In this document: positions 18,362 through 25,983 of the stretch, in pieces
Position numbering within the stretch: position 1 is the first letter of the stretch
Layout: every line of letters starts with the position of its first letter
Source: an uncultured Prevotella sp.
Lineage (GTDB): Bacteria > Bacteroidota > Bacteroidia > Bacteroidales > Bacteroidaceae
Assembly: GCF_946407605.1 (NCBI RefSeq)
Contig: NZ_CAMJOS010000017.1
Span: 1 to 64,000, forward strand
DNA: 64,000 bases
Reading direction: 5' to 3'
The notes under the pieces: generated by a model
What the model saw: the letters and a program-made list of their open reading frames with translations, nothing else
What the model was told of the DNA's origin: nothing
The model's database searches: none
Position numbers and translations under genes: made by a program

Positions 18362-18427
18362 AATCAGGAGCGCTCGGCTCTGCCGCTTTCACTAAGCGTA
18401 GCGACTGAAAGAACCGACCCCCTGATT
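18362..18427. repeat. Imperfect dyad element
   Basis: A 66-bp segment bounded by AATCAGG and CCTGATT, with further complementary pieces inside (CTTTCACT / ACTGAAAG and TCGG / CCGA). It could form a branched hairpin. It lies 65 bp upstream of the promoter at 18492. It lacks the conserved tRNA bases and is not a tRNA. Confidence 0.4.
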
Positions 18428-18491
18428 TTCAAGAAACGGAATCAGCGGAGATAATCAGTTAGGATTATTTCAAATATTTTTGCCCAAAGAC

Positions 18492-18522
18492 TTGCACTTT
18501 CAATTTTTTTTCTTTATCTTTG
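18492..18522 (+). promoter_or_regulatory. Promoter of the beta-barrel/lipoprotein pair
   Basis: TTG at 18492-18494, 20 bp spacer, TATCTTTG at 18515-18522; 49 bp before the start at 18572. Confidence 0.75.
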
Positions 18523-18571
18523 CCCCCGTATAAATATGCTGCGAACTTATTAACTTTAAAACATAAAGGAC

Positions 18572-19105
18572 ATGAAGAAGATTATTGTTTTACTACTAAT
18601 GGTAGCCTTTGGCTTAAAGTCTCAGGCACAATTGCTTCAAGGAGATGGTTTTGATGCTAATAAAGGATACGAGATAGGCCTTATTGGCGGTGTTTTGGGC
18701 ATATATGACGATTTGTCTTATGGTGCTTTTGGTCTCAATTTCACAGCTTATGGCATATATGTTGACTTTCTTGGTATGCCTCGTGCTCATGAGAAAAGTA
18801 CAGATGTCGATAAACATGAAAACGAAAAGACTTCTATAGGCGCGCATTTGGGCTACCAGTTTCCGCTGACGAATTGGCTCAGCATTATCCCAGTTGTAGG
18901 ATATGCATCAGTAAAGAATGGTACTACTGACGGTTCTAATTACAGAATCAACTCACAAACGGGTATCACAAATTCCTATAAGGTGAAGGATGAGATCAGT
19001 GGCTTCGATTATGGAGGACTTCTCTGTTTCAATATCAAGAAAGTTCGTCTCTATGCCGCAGGTACCCGTTATGGATTATATGGTGGTATTGGTATAGCAT
19101 TTTAA
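18572..19105 (+). CDS. Small outer-membrane beta-barrel-like protein
   Basis: 177 residues with a signal peptide (MKKIIVLLLMVAFGLKSQAQ). The rest is a series of short amphipathic strands rich in Gly, Tyr and Phe: IGLIGGVLGIYDD, AFGLNFTAYGIYVDF, SIGAHLGYQFPLTNWLSIIP, YGGLLCFNIKKVRLYAAGTR, ending YGLYGGIGIAF with a terminal Phe, as is usual for outer-membrane barrels. About eight strands can be drawn, like small porin-family or OmpA-barrel-type proteins. No function can be assigned. Its codon use looks more AT-rich than the neighbouring surface genes. It shares a promoter with the lipoprotein gene 40 bp downstream. Confidence 0.65.
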   Translation: MKKIIVLLLMVAFGLKSQAQLLQGDGFDANKGYEIGLIGGVLGIYDDLSYGAFGLNFTAYGIYVDFLGMPRAHEKSTDVDKHENEKTSIGAHLGYQFPLTNWLSIIPVVGYASVKNGTTDGSNYRINSQTGITNSYKVKDEISGFDYGGLLCFNIKKVRLYAAGTRYGLYGGIGIAF

Positions 19106-19145
19106 AATATAGACGCATTAATATTTTGATATAAAACCTAAGATT

Positions 19146-20267
19146 ATGGAAAAATGGATTAAATCAAGTCTCTTCTTACTATTCGGCATGATGCTGTCAT
19201 TACCCTTTGCTGCATGTGGCGATAAGGATGATGACGAAACAGGAGATGACGACGATTATGAATATGCGATTGGTGATGTTAATCAACTGCAAGGTATTTG
19301 GACTGGTTTTTCTGACGATCAGCAGAAGGCTGTAATCATAGGCTTTGCAGAAGACGGCATAGGACTGATAGAACATTTTAATTACAGCTATTCCTCTGAG
19401 GATTTTATTGCAGAAACTGACGACTATATCTATTTCGAATACAGCTATAACCCATATGGAGGAAAGCTTGATGTCAGATATACGACCATCAAGTCTGGTT
19501 CTCAGAGATGGCTTGTAAAGAGCCTGTCGTCAGAAGAAATGGTCATCAGTATTGATAATGTGGAATACATTTGCGAGAAATACCACGACAATGGTTCTGG
19601 CAATGGTGGATCTACTACCGACTATGCACCCTCAAACGTTGCAGAGAAGCATATTCACATAGGTCTACACTCTTATAGTCTTGATTTGTACTTTCTATCC
19701 AACTACTCCGTTGATATGAAGTACAGCAAAATGACTACACCATTCACACTCGTCAGCGCATCATACTCGAAAAATGGTGTTAACTCTGCTACCATAACAT
19801 ATACTTGGACTGGAACTACAGGGACATTCACTAAAACAGTTGATCTTACCTTTACTTCAGAAGATGGAGGAACGGCCAAGGGCGAAGCCGTAAACGGTAC
19901 ATTTACAATTGAAGACTTTTCACGAAGCAGTTCGGCAGAAGCTCCGTCAAGTATCGCGTATATGACGCTGCATGTGCCTTATGCTACTGATACTTGGTTT
20001 AAGTTTGGCGCACAGACTGGCAACACCGTAGCCATAACAAGCTACAGCGGTTCTATTAAATACGAGAAGATATACGCCACATATCAGCGTACGAGTACCA
20101 CTACTGCCACCATTATCATCTATCTAAGCTACAGTTCTTATACTAGTACAAAGCAAGAAAAGTATTCTCTGGATTTCTACACCAGTACTTCAGGCAAATA
20201 CTCGTTCTATGCAAATAATGGCAGCTATGGCACGTCTTCATGGACAGGTGATTTCACCCTTCAGTAG
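19146..20267 (+). CDS. Lipoprotein of unknown function with two beta-rich domains
   Basis: 373 residues. The lipobox is in LSLPFAAC (Cys 24), followed by a very acidic stretch (GDKDDDETGDDDD) typical of surface-exposed Bacteroidota lipoproteins. Residues 45-140 form a lipocalin-like domain pattern (QLQGIWTGFSDDQQKAVIIG, ending EYICEKY), common in small Bacteroidota lipoproteins. After a Gly/Ser linker (NGSGNGGS), residues 160-373 carry repeated Ser/Thr/Tyr-rich strands with an internal similarity (KYSKMTTPF...YSKNGVNSATITYTW against KYEKIYATYQRTSTTTATIIIY), which suggests a duplicated domain. It probably forms a unit with the barrel protein upstream. A strong hairpin terminator follows at 20406. 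Confidence 0.65.
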   Translation: MEKWIKSSLFLLFGMMLSLPFAACGDKDDDETGDDDDYEYAIGDVNQLQGIWTGFSDDQQKAVIIGFAEDGIGLIEHFNYSYSSEDFIAETDDYIYFEYSYNPYGGKLDVRYTTIKSGSQRWLVKSLSSEEMVISIDNVEYICEKYHDNGSGNGGSTTDYAPSNVAEKHIHIGLHSYSLDLYFLSNYSVDMKYSKMTTPFTLVSASYSKNGVNSATITYTWTGTTGTFTKTVDLTFTSEDGGTAKGEAVNGTFTIEDFSRSSSAEAPSSIAYMTLHVPYATDTWFKFGAQTGNTVAITSYSGSIKYEKIYATYQRTSTTTATIIIYLSYSSYTSTKQEKYSLDFYTSTSGKYSFYANNGSYGTSSWTGDFTLQ

Positions 20268-20405
20268 GTGTTTTTTTGTAGCCAACAATAAATCTAAAAA
20301 TGAGGAGAGATATGAAAGATGTAACAGGACGGAGTCGATGGTGACTCGTTCACCATTGTGGTCAGCAAAGAAGAACTCTCAGAACTGTTGGAGTAATCAT
20401 TAATC

Positions 20406-20432
20406 ATTGGAGTCAGAAACTCTGACTCCAAT
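20406..20432 (+). terminator. Hairpin terminator after the lipoprotein gene
   Basis: A perfect 12-bp stem, ATTGGAGTCAGA / TCTGACTCCAAT with loop AAC, followed by TCTTCTTC. It lies 139 bp after the lipoprotein stop. The sequence between (20268-20405) holds no intact gene; a frame ending DGDSFTIVVSKEELSELLE at 20402 has no start and may be a broken small ORF. Confidence 0.7.
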
Positions 20433-20515
20433 TCTTCTTCAATCTTGTCCCGGATAGGCGTTTATCTCGTAAATCCTATACACATACAGATCAATACACT
20501 TATTTTAAGGAAAAA

Positions 20516-20553
20516 TCTCCTGCGTACGTATATGCATGCACGTACGCAGGAGA
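20516..20553. repeat. Hairpin element 1 with TCCTGCGTACGT core
   Basis: Perfect 14-bp arms TCTCCTGCGTACGT / ACGTACGCAGGAGA around a 10-bp loop. Wider flanks are also roughly complementary (CATACAGATCAATACA on the left, TGTATTATCTGTAT on the right). The element shares its core with the one at 20669-20700. The spacer 20433-20829 contains only these two elements. Confidence 0.8.
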
Positions 20554-20624
20554 CATTTCTTGGAAATCATCTGTATTATCTGTATCTGTATTGAAGGGGC
20601 AGACGACCTGCGTTTGTTTTATTT

Positions 20625-20743
20625 GTGGACAGTGGACAGTAAAGACAGTAAAATATAAGGAAATATTTCCTGCGTACGTATATGCACATACGTACGCAGG
20701 AGAGTTTTTTAGAAAACTACTGTCCTTACTGTCCACTGTCCAC
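20625..20743. repeat. Hairpin element 2: nested inverted repeat of 119 bp
   Basis: The outer arms of 26 bp (20625-20650 and 20718-20743) are complementary with one mismatch and are built from GGACAGT-like 7-bp units. The inner core has perfect 13-bp arms CCTGCGTACGTAT / ATACGTACGCAGG at 20669-20700. This layout resembles a miniature element with terminal inverted repeats. Confidence 0.8.
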
Positions 20744-20829
20744 GTCTTCATCATCTAGACGTTATTCTTCTGACATGCAAAGATACAAAATTTTTATCAA
20801 AATACCAAACTTTTGCACCAAAACTTTGG

Positions 20830-22833
20830 TTATTTTTTGACCTTATACAGTCGGAACGACATGGCGGGCAGTTCATCACTGACTACCAGCGTGTTCTTGG
20901 CAGCGACACACTGGAAGGTGCCGGCCTTGGGGGTGATGCGCTCGGGCTGGTCGAGGGTGTTCTCATCGTCCATAGAGCCGCTCCAGCTTAGGGTGATAGT
21001 CTCGGCGGTGCGGTCGCCCTTGATGCCCTGCAGGTTGAGGGTGACAGGCTGTGGCTGCTTAGAGGTGTTGATGACCTTGACGATGACCTCGTTAGTGGTC
21101 TTGTCGAAGACGCTCGATGCGAAGAGTCCGTCCTGTCCTTCCTGTCCGGCTACGGGCTTCTTGTCCATCAGCAGGGTGAGCACGTTAGTGCCTTTGTTCT
21201 GGGCGTAGAGCTGCTGCACATAGTAGCTGACGCTCTTGAACATGCGGAGGTTGTCGTACCAAATCATGTCAGGACGCCACTGCCAGCCCTCAACATGGGC
21301 GAAGAGGGGAGCGTAGGTGGCCATCTCGACGATGTCGGCATTGCGCTCGATACCTGTCATGAAGGCAGCCTCGTAGAGTGAGGTCTCGTAGTGGTTCCAT
21401 TTCTTGCCGCGTCCGTGACAGGCATACTCGCCGGCAAAGACCTTCGGGCCTTTACGGTCGTAGCTGTCGTAACGCAGGGCACCGCAGTTGGGATAACGGT
21501 CCTTGGGGGCTGTGCCCAGGAACCACTCCTCGTTGCGATAGAAGTGCTCGTCCACCAGGTCGGCCTTCTGTTCCTTCATGGCTACCCAGCCTTTCTCGAA
21601 CATCTTACCTTCAGAGTCGGGACCGCTGGTGCCCACAATCTTGATGTTGGGGTACTTGGCACGCACGGCAGCCACGAAGGGCTTCAGACGCTCGAAGTAG
21701 AGGTCGTCCCACTGCTCGTTGCCAATACCGATATACTTCATGTTGAAAGGTGCGGGATGTCCCATGTCTGCACGCAGCTTGCCCCACTTAGAGTCCACTG
21801 GACCGTTGGCAAACTCGATGAGGTCGAGACAGTCGTCGATGAAGGGCTGCAGCTCATCCATCTTAGCATGGGCGTCGGCACCATTCTGGAACTGACAGGC
21901 CAGTCCTACAGAGAGCACGGGCAGAGGCTCGGCCTTGATATCCTCGCAGAGCTGGAAGAACTCAAAGAAGCCCAGTCCGTAAGTCTGGAAATAGTCGGGG
22001 AAGTAACGGTTGGTGAAGGTGTAGTGCCAGCGGTTCTCGTTCAGAGGACGGTTCTCAACAGGACCCACGGTGTTCTTCCACTGATAACGTGTGGCGAGGT
22101 CGGTACCCTCGACGATGCAACCGCCAGGGAAGCGGAAGACGCCAGGATGCACATCCTCGAGGGCCTTGGCGAGGTCTTCGCGCAGGCCGTTCTCACGACC
22201 CTTGTAAGTCTTCACAGGGAAGAGGCTGATATGCTCGACATCGGTGGTCACCTTGCTGTCGCCCCACACACGCAGATGGGCCTTGGCAAAGGTTCTCTTC
22301 GGCTTGATGACGGTGGTGTATTTCTTCCATTCCTTGCCGCTGACCTCCACACTGGCGTTACCCAGCTTCTGGTCGTCGCTCATGGTGGCGTTGTCAACAA
22401 TATCGATCCACAACTTGGCAGTGCCGCCATCGGGCACACGGGCCCATACGGAGAAGCGGTATTCCTCGCCGCCTTTGACACCCATGCCGAAGAATCCATG
22501 GTTCTCGATCATGGTGTGCTTGTCGTTATGGCCAGAAGGTGCCAAACGGACATAGTGGGGATTCTTGTCGAAGGGACCATCGTCCTTCAACGATACCTTG
22601 CCTGAGATGTCCCAGCCTGTGAAGGGGTTGGGAAACTCGAACGAGCGGTTCTTGACTAATTCGGCATAGAGACCACCATCGGCAGCATAGTTGATGTCCT
22701 CAAAGAACAAACCATACATGGTTGGCGATACTGGTGCGCCAAGTTTTTGGGTGTTCACATCCATCACATGCTGGGCCTGAGCCTGAAGCGATGCTGCGAA
22801 TACCATTGAAAGTGAAACGAGTTTTAAGTTCAT
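20830..22833 (-). CDS. GH51 alpha-L-arabinofuranosidase
   Basis: 667 residues with a signal peptide (MNLKLVSLSMVFAASLQAQA). Residues 40-75 (SPTMYGLFFEDINYAADGG) are the typical GH51 start. Residues 75-210 form an inserted beta-sandwich of the CBM4/9 type (YVRLAPSGHNDK, EYRFSVWARVPDGGTAKLWI). The catalytic barrel follows with RFPGGCIVEG, YIGIGNEQWDD near residue 370 (acid/base Glu) and VFAGEYACHG near residue 467 (nucleophile Glu), then the C-terminal beta-domain. The enzyme releases arabinose from arabinoxylan, arabinan or arabinogalactan side chains; the signal peptide puts it in the periplasm or on the surface. It is transcribed alone from a consensus promoter at 22877-22907 and is divergent from a receiver-domain gene. 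Confidence 0.93.
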   Translation of the reverse strand: MNLKLVSLSMVFAASLQAQAQHVMDVNTQKLGAPVSPTMYGLFFEDINYAADGGLYAELVKNRSFEFPNPFTGWDISGKVSLKDDGPFDKNPHYVRLAPSGHNDKHTMIENHGFFGMGVKGGEEYRFSVWARVPDGGTAKLWIDIVDNATMSDDQKLGNASVEVSGKEWKKYTTVIKPKRTFAKAHLRVWGDSKVTTDVEHISLFPVKTYKGRENGLREDLAKALEDVHPGVFRFPGGCIVEGTDLATRYQWKNTVGPVENRPLNENRWHYTFTNRYFPDYFQTYGLGFFEFFQLCEDIKAEPLPVLSVGLACQFQNGADAHAKMDELQPFIDDCLDLIEFANGPVDSKWGKLRADMGHPAPFNMKYIGIGNEQWDDLYFERLKPFVAAVRAKYPNIKIVGTSGPDSEGKMFEKGWVAMKEQKADLVDEHFYRNEEWFLGTAPKDRYPNCGALRYDSYDRKGPKVFAGEYACHGRGKKWNHYETSLYEAAFMTGIERNADIVEMATYAPLFAHVEGWQWRPDMIWYDNLRMFKSVSYYVQQLYAQNKGTNVLTLLMDKKPVAGQEGQDGLFASSVFDKTTNEVIVKVINTSKQPQPVTLNLQGIKGDRTAETITLSWSGSMDDENTLDQPERITPKAGTFQCVAAKNTLVVSDELPAMSFRLYKVKK

Positions 22834-22876
22834 GTCTTGTAGTACTTTTTTTGTGATAGATTCATATGAGTCTGTG

Positions 22877-22907
22877 CAAAATTAGTTAAAAGTTTGTAAA
22901 AGACAAA
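22877..22907 (-). promoter_or_regulatory. Promoter of the GH51 gene
   Basis: On the minus strand: TTTG (22904-22907), 19 bp spacer, TAATTTTG (22877-22884). It matches the Bacteroidota consensus exactly and lies 44 bp before the start codon. Confidence 0.8.
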
Positions 22908-22927
22908 AGAATTTCAGATAAATGTAG

Positions 22928-22935
22928 TACTTTTG
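22928..22935 (+). promoter_or_regulatory. Promoter -7 box of the receiver-domain gene
   Basis: TACTTTTG, 33 bp before the start at 22968. No TTTG at 19-21 bp upstream. Confidence 0.55.
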
Positions 22936-22967
22936 TAACAAATTAACTAAACTGTGTTTTTGTGCGC

Positions 22968-23324
22968 ATGAAAAGAGTATTGATAGCAGAGGACAATGAC
23001 AGTAACTACATCCTCATGACTTACATCCTGAAAAACCGCTATGAGTTTGAAAGGGCTGTTGACGGACAACAAGCCGTGGATATGGTAATGACAGGACGTT
23101 TCGACTTGGTGCTCATGGACATCAAGATGCCTAAGATGGACGGACTGGAGGCTACCAAGTTGATTAAGGAGAAGAACCCTGAAATGCCTGTCATTGCATT
23201 GACTGCCAACGCTTTTGAAAGCGATCGTCAGATGGCAATAGAGGCGGGATGTGTGGAGTTCCTTACGAAGCCCATCAGCAGTCAGCGTTGTCTGGCAGCT
23301 ATCGCCCAGTTTGTTGGCGAGTAG
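22968..23324 (+). CDS. Stand-alone CheY-like response regulator receiver
   Basis: 118 residues from the ATG at 22968; a GTG two codons upstream is less likely. The whole protein is one receiver domain: acidic pocket ED at residues 8-9, phospho-acceptor Asp 51 in LVLMDIKMPKMDG, the Thr of VIALTANAF and the conserved Lys of FLTKPIS. There is no output domain. The sequence is closest in style to receiver domains of hybrid histidine kinases, so it may be a phosphorelay shuttle. No kinase is encoded nearby. The TonB-dependent receptor gene starts 110 bp downstream but has its own promoter. Confidence 0.9.
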   Translation: MKRVLIAEDNDSNYILMTYILKNRYEFERAVDGQQAVDMVMTGRFDLVLMDIKMPKMDGLEATKLIKEKNPEMPVIALTANAFESDRQMAIEAGCVEFLTKPISSQRCLAAIAQFVGE

Positions 23325-23378
23325 TATCCTCTGTTCCTGTTTTTCCTGTCGCGGATGCAATAATCCTTATAAATGAGG

Positions 23379-23410
23379 ATTGTGCTTGTCGAAAAAAACA
23401 TGTACCTTTG
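23379..23410 (+). promoter_or_regulatory. Promoter of the TonB-dependent receptor
   Basis: ATTG (23379-23382), 20 bp spacer, TACCTTTG (23403-23410), 24 bp before the start codon at 23435. Confidence 0.75.
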
Positions 23411-23434
23411 CACCCGCAATCAAAAAAGATAGTT

Positions 23435-25762
23435 ATGAATAGGATAATAATGACAGGGCTGATGGCCCTCATGACAGCTGCGGCATGGGCCGTAGGAACG
23501 GAAAATGTCCAGCCCGCGCTGGTTAACGACACCAGCAGGGTGGTGGACCTTGATGAAGTGGTTGTGGTGCCACAACCTAAAGAGGGCTTCTCCCTCAGAC
23601 AGCAGTGCATGAATAGCACAGCTTTTACTTCTAATGAGTTGAATCGTCTTGAGATTCGCAACCTCTCACAACTGGCTGACTATGTTCCCTCTTTTGCGAT
23701 GCCGCAATATGGCAGTCGTCTCACATCCTCTATGTATATAAGAGGTATAGGTTCGCGCGTGAACAACTCAGCCATTGGCATTTACTACGATCATATTCCT
23801 CTGATGTCGAAGTCGGCCTTCAACACACATTTCTATATGATTGACCGTGTTGACGTGCTGCGCGGACCGCAGGGCACACTCTATGGCGCCAATACCGAGG
23901 GTGGCATCGTACGAGTGTACTCTAAGAACCCAATGAACTATCAGGGCACCGATATCAACATCTCGGCAGGTTCGGCTTTTACACGCAAGGCAGAGGTGGC
24001 ACATTTCTATCGTCCCAGTGATAAGCTGGGCTTGATGGTTGCTGGTTTCTATAATGGCCAGGATGGATTCTTCTATAACAACAATCTGGAGGAATACAAC
24101 GACAAGATGGACGAGGCCGGCGCTAAGCTGCGACTGGTTTGGAAACCCAAGCAGCACCTGACGCTGGATCTGACCAGTGACTATCAGTATACCAACCAGA
24201 ACGGCTTTGCCTATGGACTGTATGATGCTGACAATGACGAGACCGCGAAGCCCTCAACGACCACGATGAACAGCTATCGCCGTCAGATGGTCAACACTGG
24301 TCTGAACATCACCTACGATATGCCGTCGCTGATTCTTAACTCGACCACCAGTCACCAGTATCTCTGGGATCGAATGAATATGGACCAGGACTATGTGGTT
24401 GCAGACTATATGCGTCTGCAGCAACAGCAGAAGATGAACGCCCTGACGCAGGAGCTGGTGCTCCGCTCGAAGTCTACTGGCGGTTGGCAGCACACCACAG
24501 GCGTGTTTGGTTCTTATCAGTGGCTGCATACCGACGCTCCCGTATTTTTTGGCGATGAGATGGGCAGTTTTATCATGACACAGTGGGGCATGCCTGCTGC
24601 AGTCGCCAGCATGTTGTCGTTCCAGAACAACTGGGTGCCTGGCGATTTCCACACACCACAGCTGAACCTCGCTGCCTATCATGAGTCGAACCTCTGGCTC
24701 AACGACCGTCTGAAGATCACCTTGGGACTGCGTTATGACTACGACCAAGTGAAGATAGACTATAACACCAGTGCGAAGTTCGACCTGGCTGTCAATGCCC
24801 GAGGTACTGTTACTACGCACTCGTACCTCTCGCAGCTTGCCTCAGAGCAGAAGGATTCCTATCACCAGCTGTTGCCGAAGATTGGTTTCACCTACTCACT
24901 CTGCGAGGAAGGCTGTAACGTCTTTGCAGTGGTAAGTAAGGGCTATCGTGCAGGTGGCTATAATATTCAGATGTTCTCGGAGATCTTCCAGACCGAGGAG
25001 CGCGCACTGGGTAGCCAGCTTAGTTCCATGATGACTGCCGACTATACCGTAGAGCATACCGCAGAACAGTTGGAGAATATCAACAAGACCATCTCCTACG
25101 AGCCTGAGGAAAGCTGGAACTATGAGATGGGACTGCATCTCAATCTCTTTGACCACAAGCTCAAGGTCGATGCCTCCGCTTTCTATACACAGATTCGCAA
25201 CCAGCAACTTTCAGTGATGGGACGTGACTATGGTTATGGACGTATGATGGTCAATGCTGGTAAGAGCCGTAGCTGTGGTATTGAGTTGGCACTGCGCGGA
25301 CAGGCTTTCGACGACCATCTCTCATGGGCAGCCACCTATAGTTACACACGTGCCACCTTCAAGGAGTATACGGACAGCGTCTCTACCAGCGAGGGCTATA
25401 AGGCCGTTGACTACAAGGATAAGTTCGTGCCCTTCATTCCTCAGCATCAGTTCAGTGCAAATGCTGACTATCACTTCGATATAAAGGATGATGTGCTTCA
25501 TGGCATCACGATTGGTGCTAATGTCAAGGGCCAGGGCAAGACCTACTGGGAGGCAAACAACGAACAGTACCAGAAGTTCTATGCTACCCTGGGTGCTCAC
25601 CTTACTTTCAACTTCGGTAAGCTTGATGTGGATATCTGGGGACGCAACATTACTGGCACGAAGTACAACACCTTCCTGGTGAATAGCGCGCTGACCCAGC
25701 AGAGTTTTGCTCAGCAGGGCCTTCCCTTCCACGCTGGCATTGATGTCAGGATGCACTTCTAA
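23435..25762 (+). CDS. TonB-dependent outer-membrane receptor (non-SusC type)
   Basis: 775 residues from the ATG at 23435, which gives a signal peptide (MNRIIMTGLMALMTAAAWA). A longer open frame upstream overlaps the receiver gene and is not used. A TonB-box-like DLDEVVVV is followed by a plug domain (YIRGIGSRVNNSAIGIYYD, then DRVDVLRGPQGTLYGANTEG, the hallmark RGPQGTLYG motif) and a 22-strand-type barrel with GYRAGGYN and a terminal FHAGIDVRMHF ending in Phe. It lacks the N-terminal carboxypeptidase-like domain of SusC proteins and there is no SusD next to it. Such receptors import iron chelates, vitamins or other small ligands; the ligand cannot be told from the sequence. It is monocistronic with a terminator directly behind it. 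Confidence 0.92.
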   Translation: MNRIIMTGLMALMTAAAWAVGTENVQPALVNDTSRVVDLDEVVVVPQPKEGFSLRQQCMNSTAFTSNELNRLEIRNLSQLADYVPSFAMPQYGSRLTSSMYIRGIGSRVNNSAIGIYYDHIPLMSKSAFNTHFYMIDRVDVLRGPQGTLYGANTEGGIVRVYSKNPMNYQGTDINISAGSAFTRKAEVAHFYRPSDKLGLMVAGFYNGQDGFFYNNNLEEYNDKMDEAGAKLRLVWKPKQHLTLDLTSDYQYTNQNGFAYGLYDADNDETAKPSTTTMNSYRRQMVNTGLNITYDMPSLILNSTTSHQYLWDRMNMDQDYVVADYMRLQQQQKMNALTQELVLRSKSTGGWQHTTGVFGSYQWLHTDAPVFFGDEMGSFIMTQWGMPAAVASMLSFQNNWVPGDFHTPQLNLAAYHESNLWLNDRLKITLGLRYDYDQVKIDYNTSAKFDLAVNARGTVTTHSYLSQLASEQKDSYHQLLPKIGFTYSLCEEGCNVFAVVSKGYRAGGYNIQMFSEIFQTEERALGSQLSSMMTADYTVEHTAEQLENINKTISYEPEESWNYEMGLHLNLFDHKLKVDASAFYTQIRNQQLSVMGRDYGYGRMMVNAGKSRSCGIELALRGQAFDDHLSWAATYSYTRATFKEYTDSVSTSEGYKAVDYKDKFVPFIPQHQFSANADYHFDIKDDVLHGITIGANVKGQGKTYWEANNEQYQKFYATLGAHLTFNFGKLDVDIWGRNITGTKYNTFLVNSALTQQSFAQQGLPFHAGIDVRMHF

Positions 25763-25780
25763 ACACAAATAATACAATAG

Positions 25781-25807
25781 AAAAAGCTCGCTTCGGCGGG
25801 CTTTTTT
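25781..25807 (+). terminator. Rho-independent terminator after the receptor
   Basis: AAAAAGCTCGC-TTCG-GCGGGCTTTTTT: a stem with one G-T pair, TTCG tetraloop and a T run, 19 bp after the stop. Confidence 0.9.
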
Positions 25808-25914
25808 GTGTTTGTGAGACATATTGAAAAGAAAAAGCAACGTTTTTCAAAGCGTTGTTGACGAACTGAAAAGACGCGCGGACATCTAAAGAAGTATTTC
25901 ATGTGTATTATATC

Positions 25915-25922
25915 TACCTTTG
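25915..25922 (+). promoter_or_regulatory. Promoter -7 box of the fasciclin/Sus operon
   Basis: TACCTTTG followed by CAAAG, 62 bp before the first operon gene at 25984. No TTTG at the normal spacing, as expected for a regulated PUL promoter. Confidence 0.65.
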
Positions 25923-25983
25923 CAAAGTTGAAGCGCTATGTTCATAAGCAAACAAGGAATCACAATAAAAAAATCAAAAACGT

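Noticed and set aside
18362..18427. A tRNA-like folded region
   Set aside because: The pairing is imperfect and the invariant T-arm (GTTCRAnnC) and acceptor CCA context are missing.
20299..20402. A small ORF ending DGDSFTIVVSKEELSELLE
   Set aside because: A stop codon precedes this frame and the upstream ATG is in another frame; at best a frameshifted remnant.
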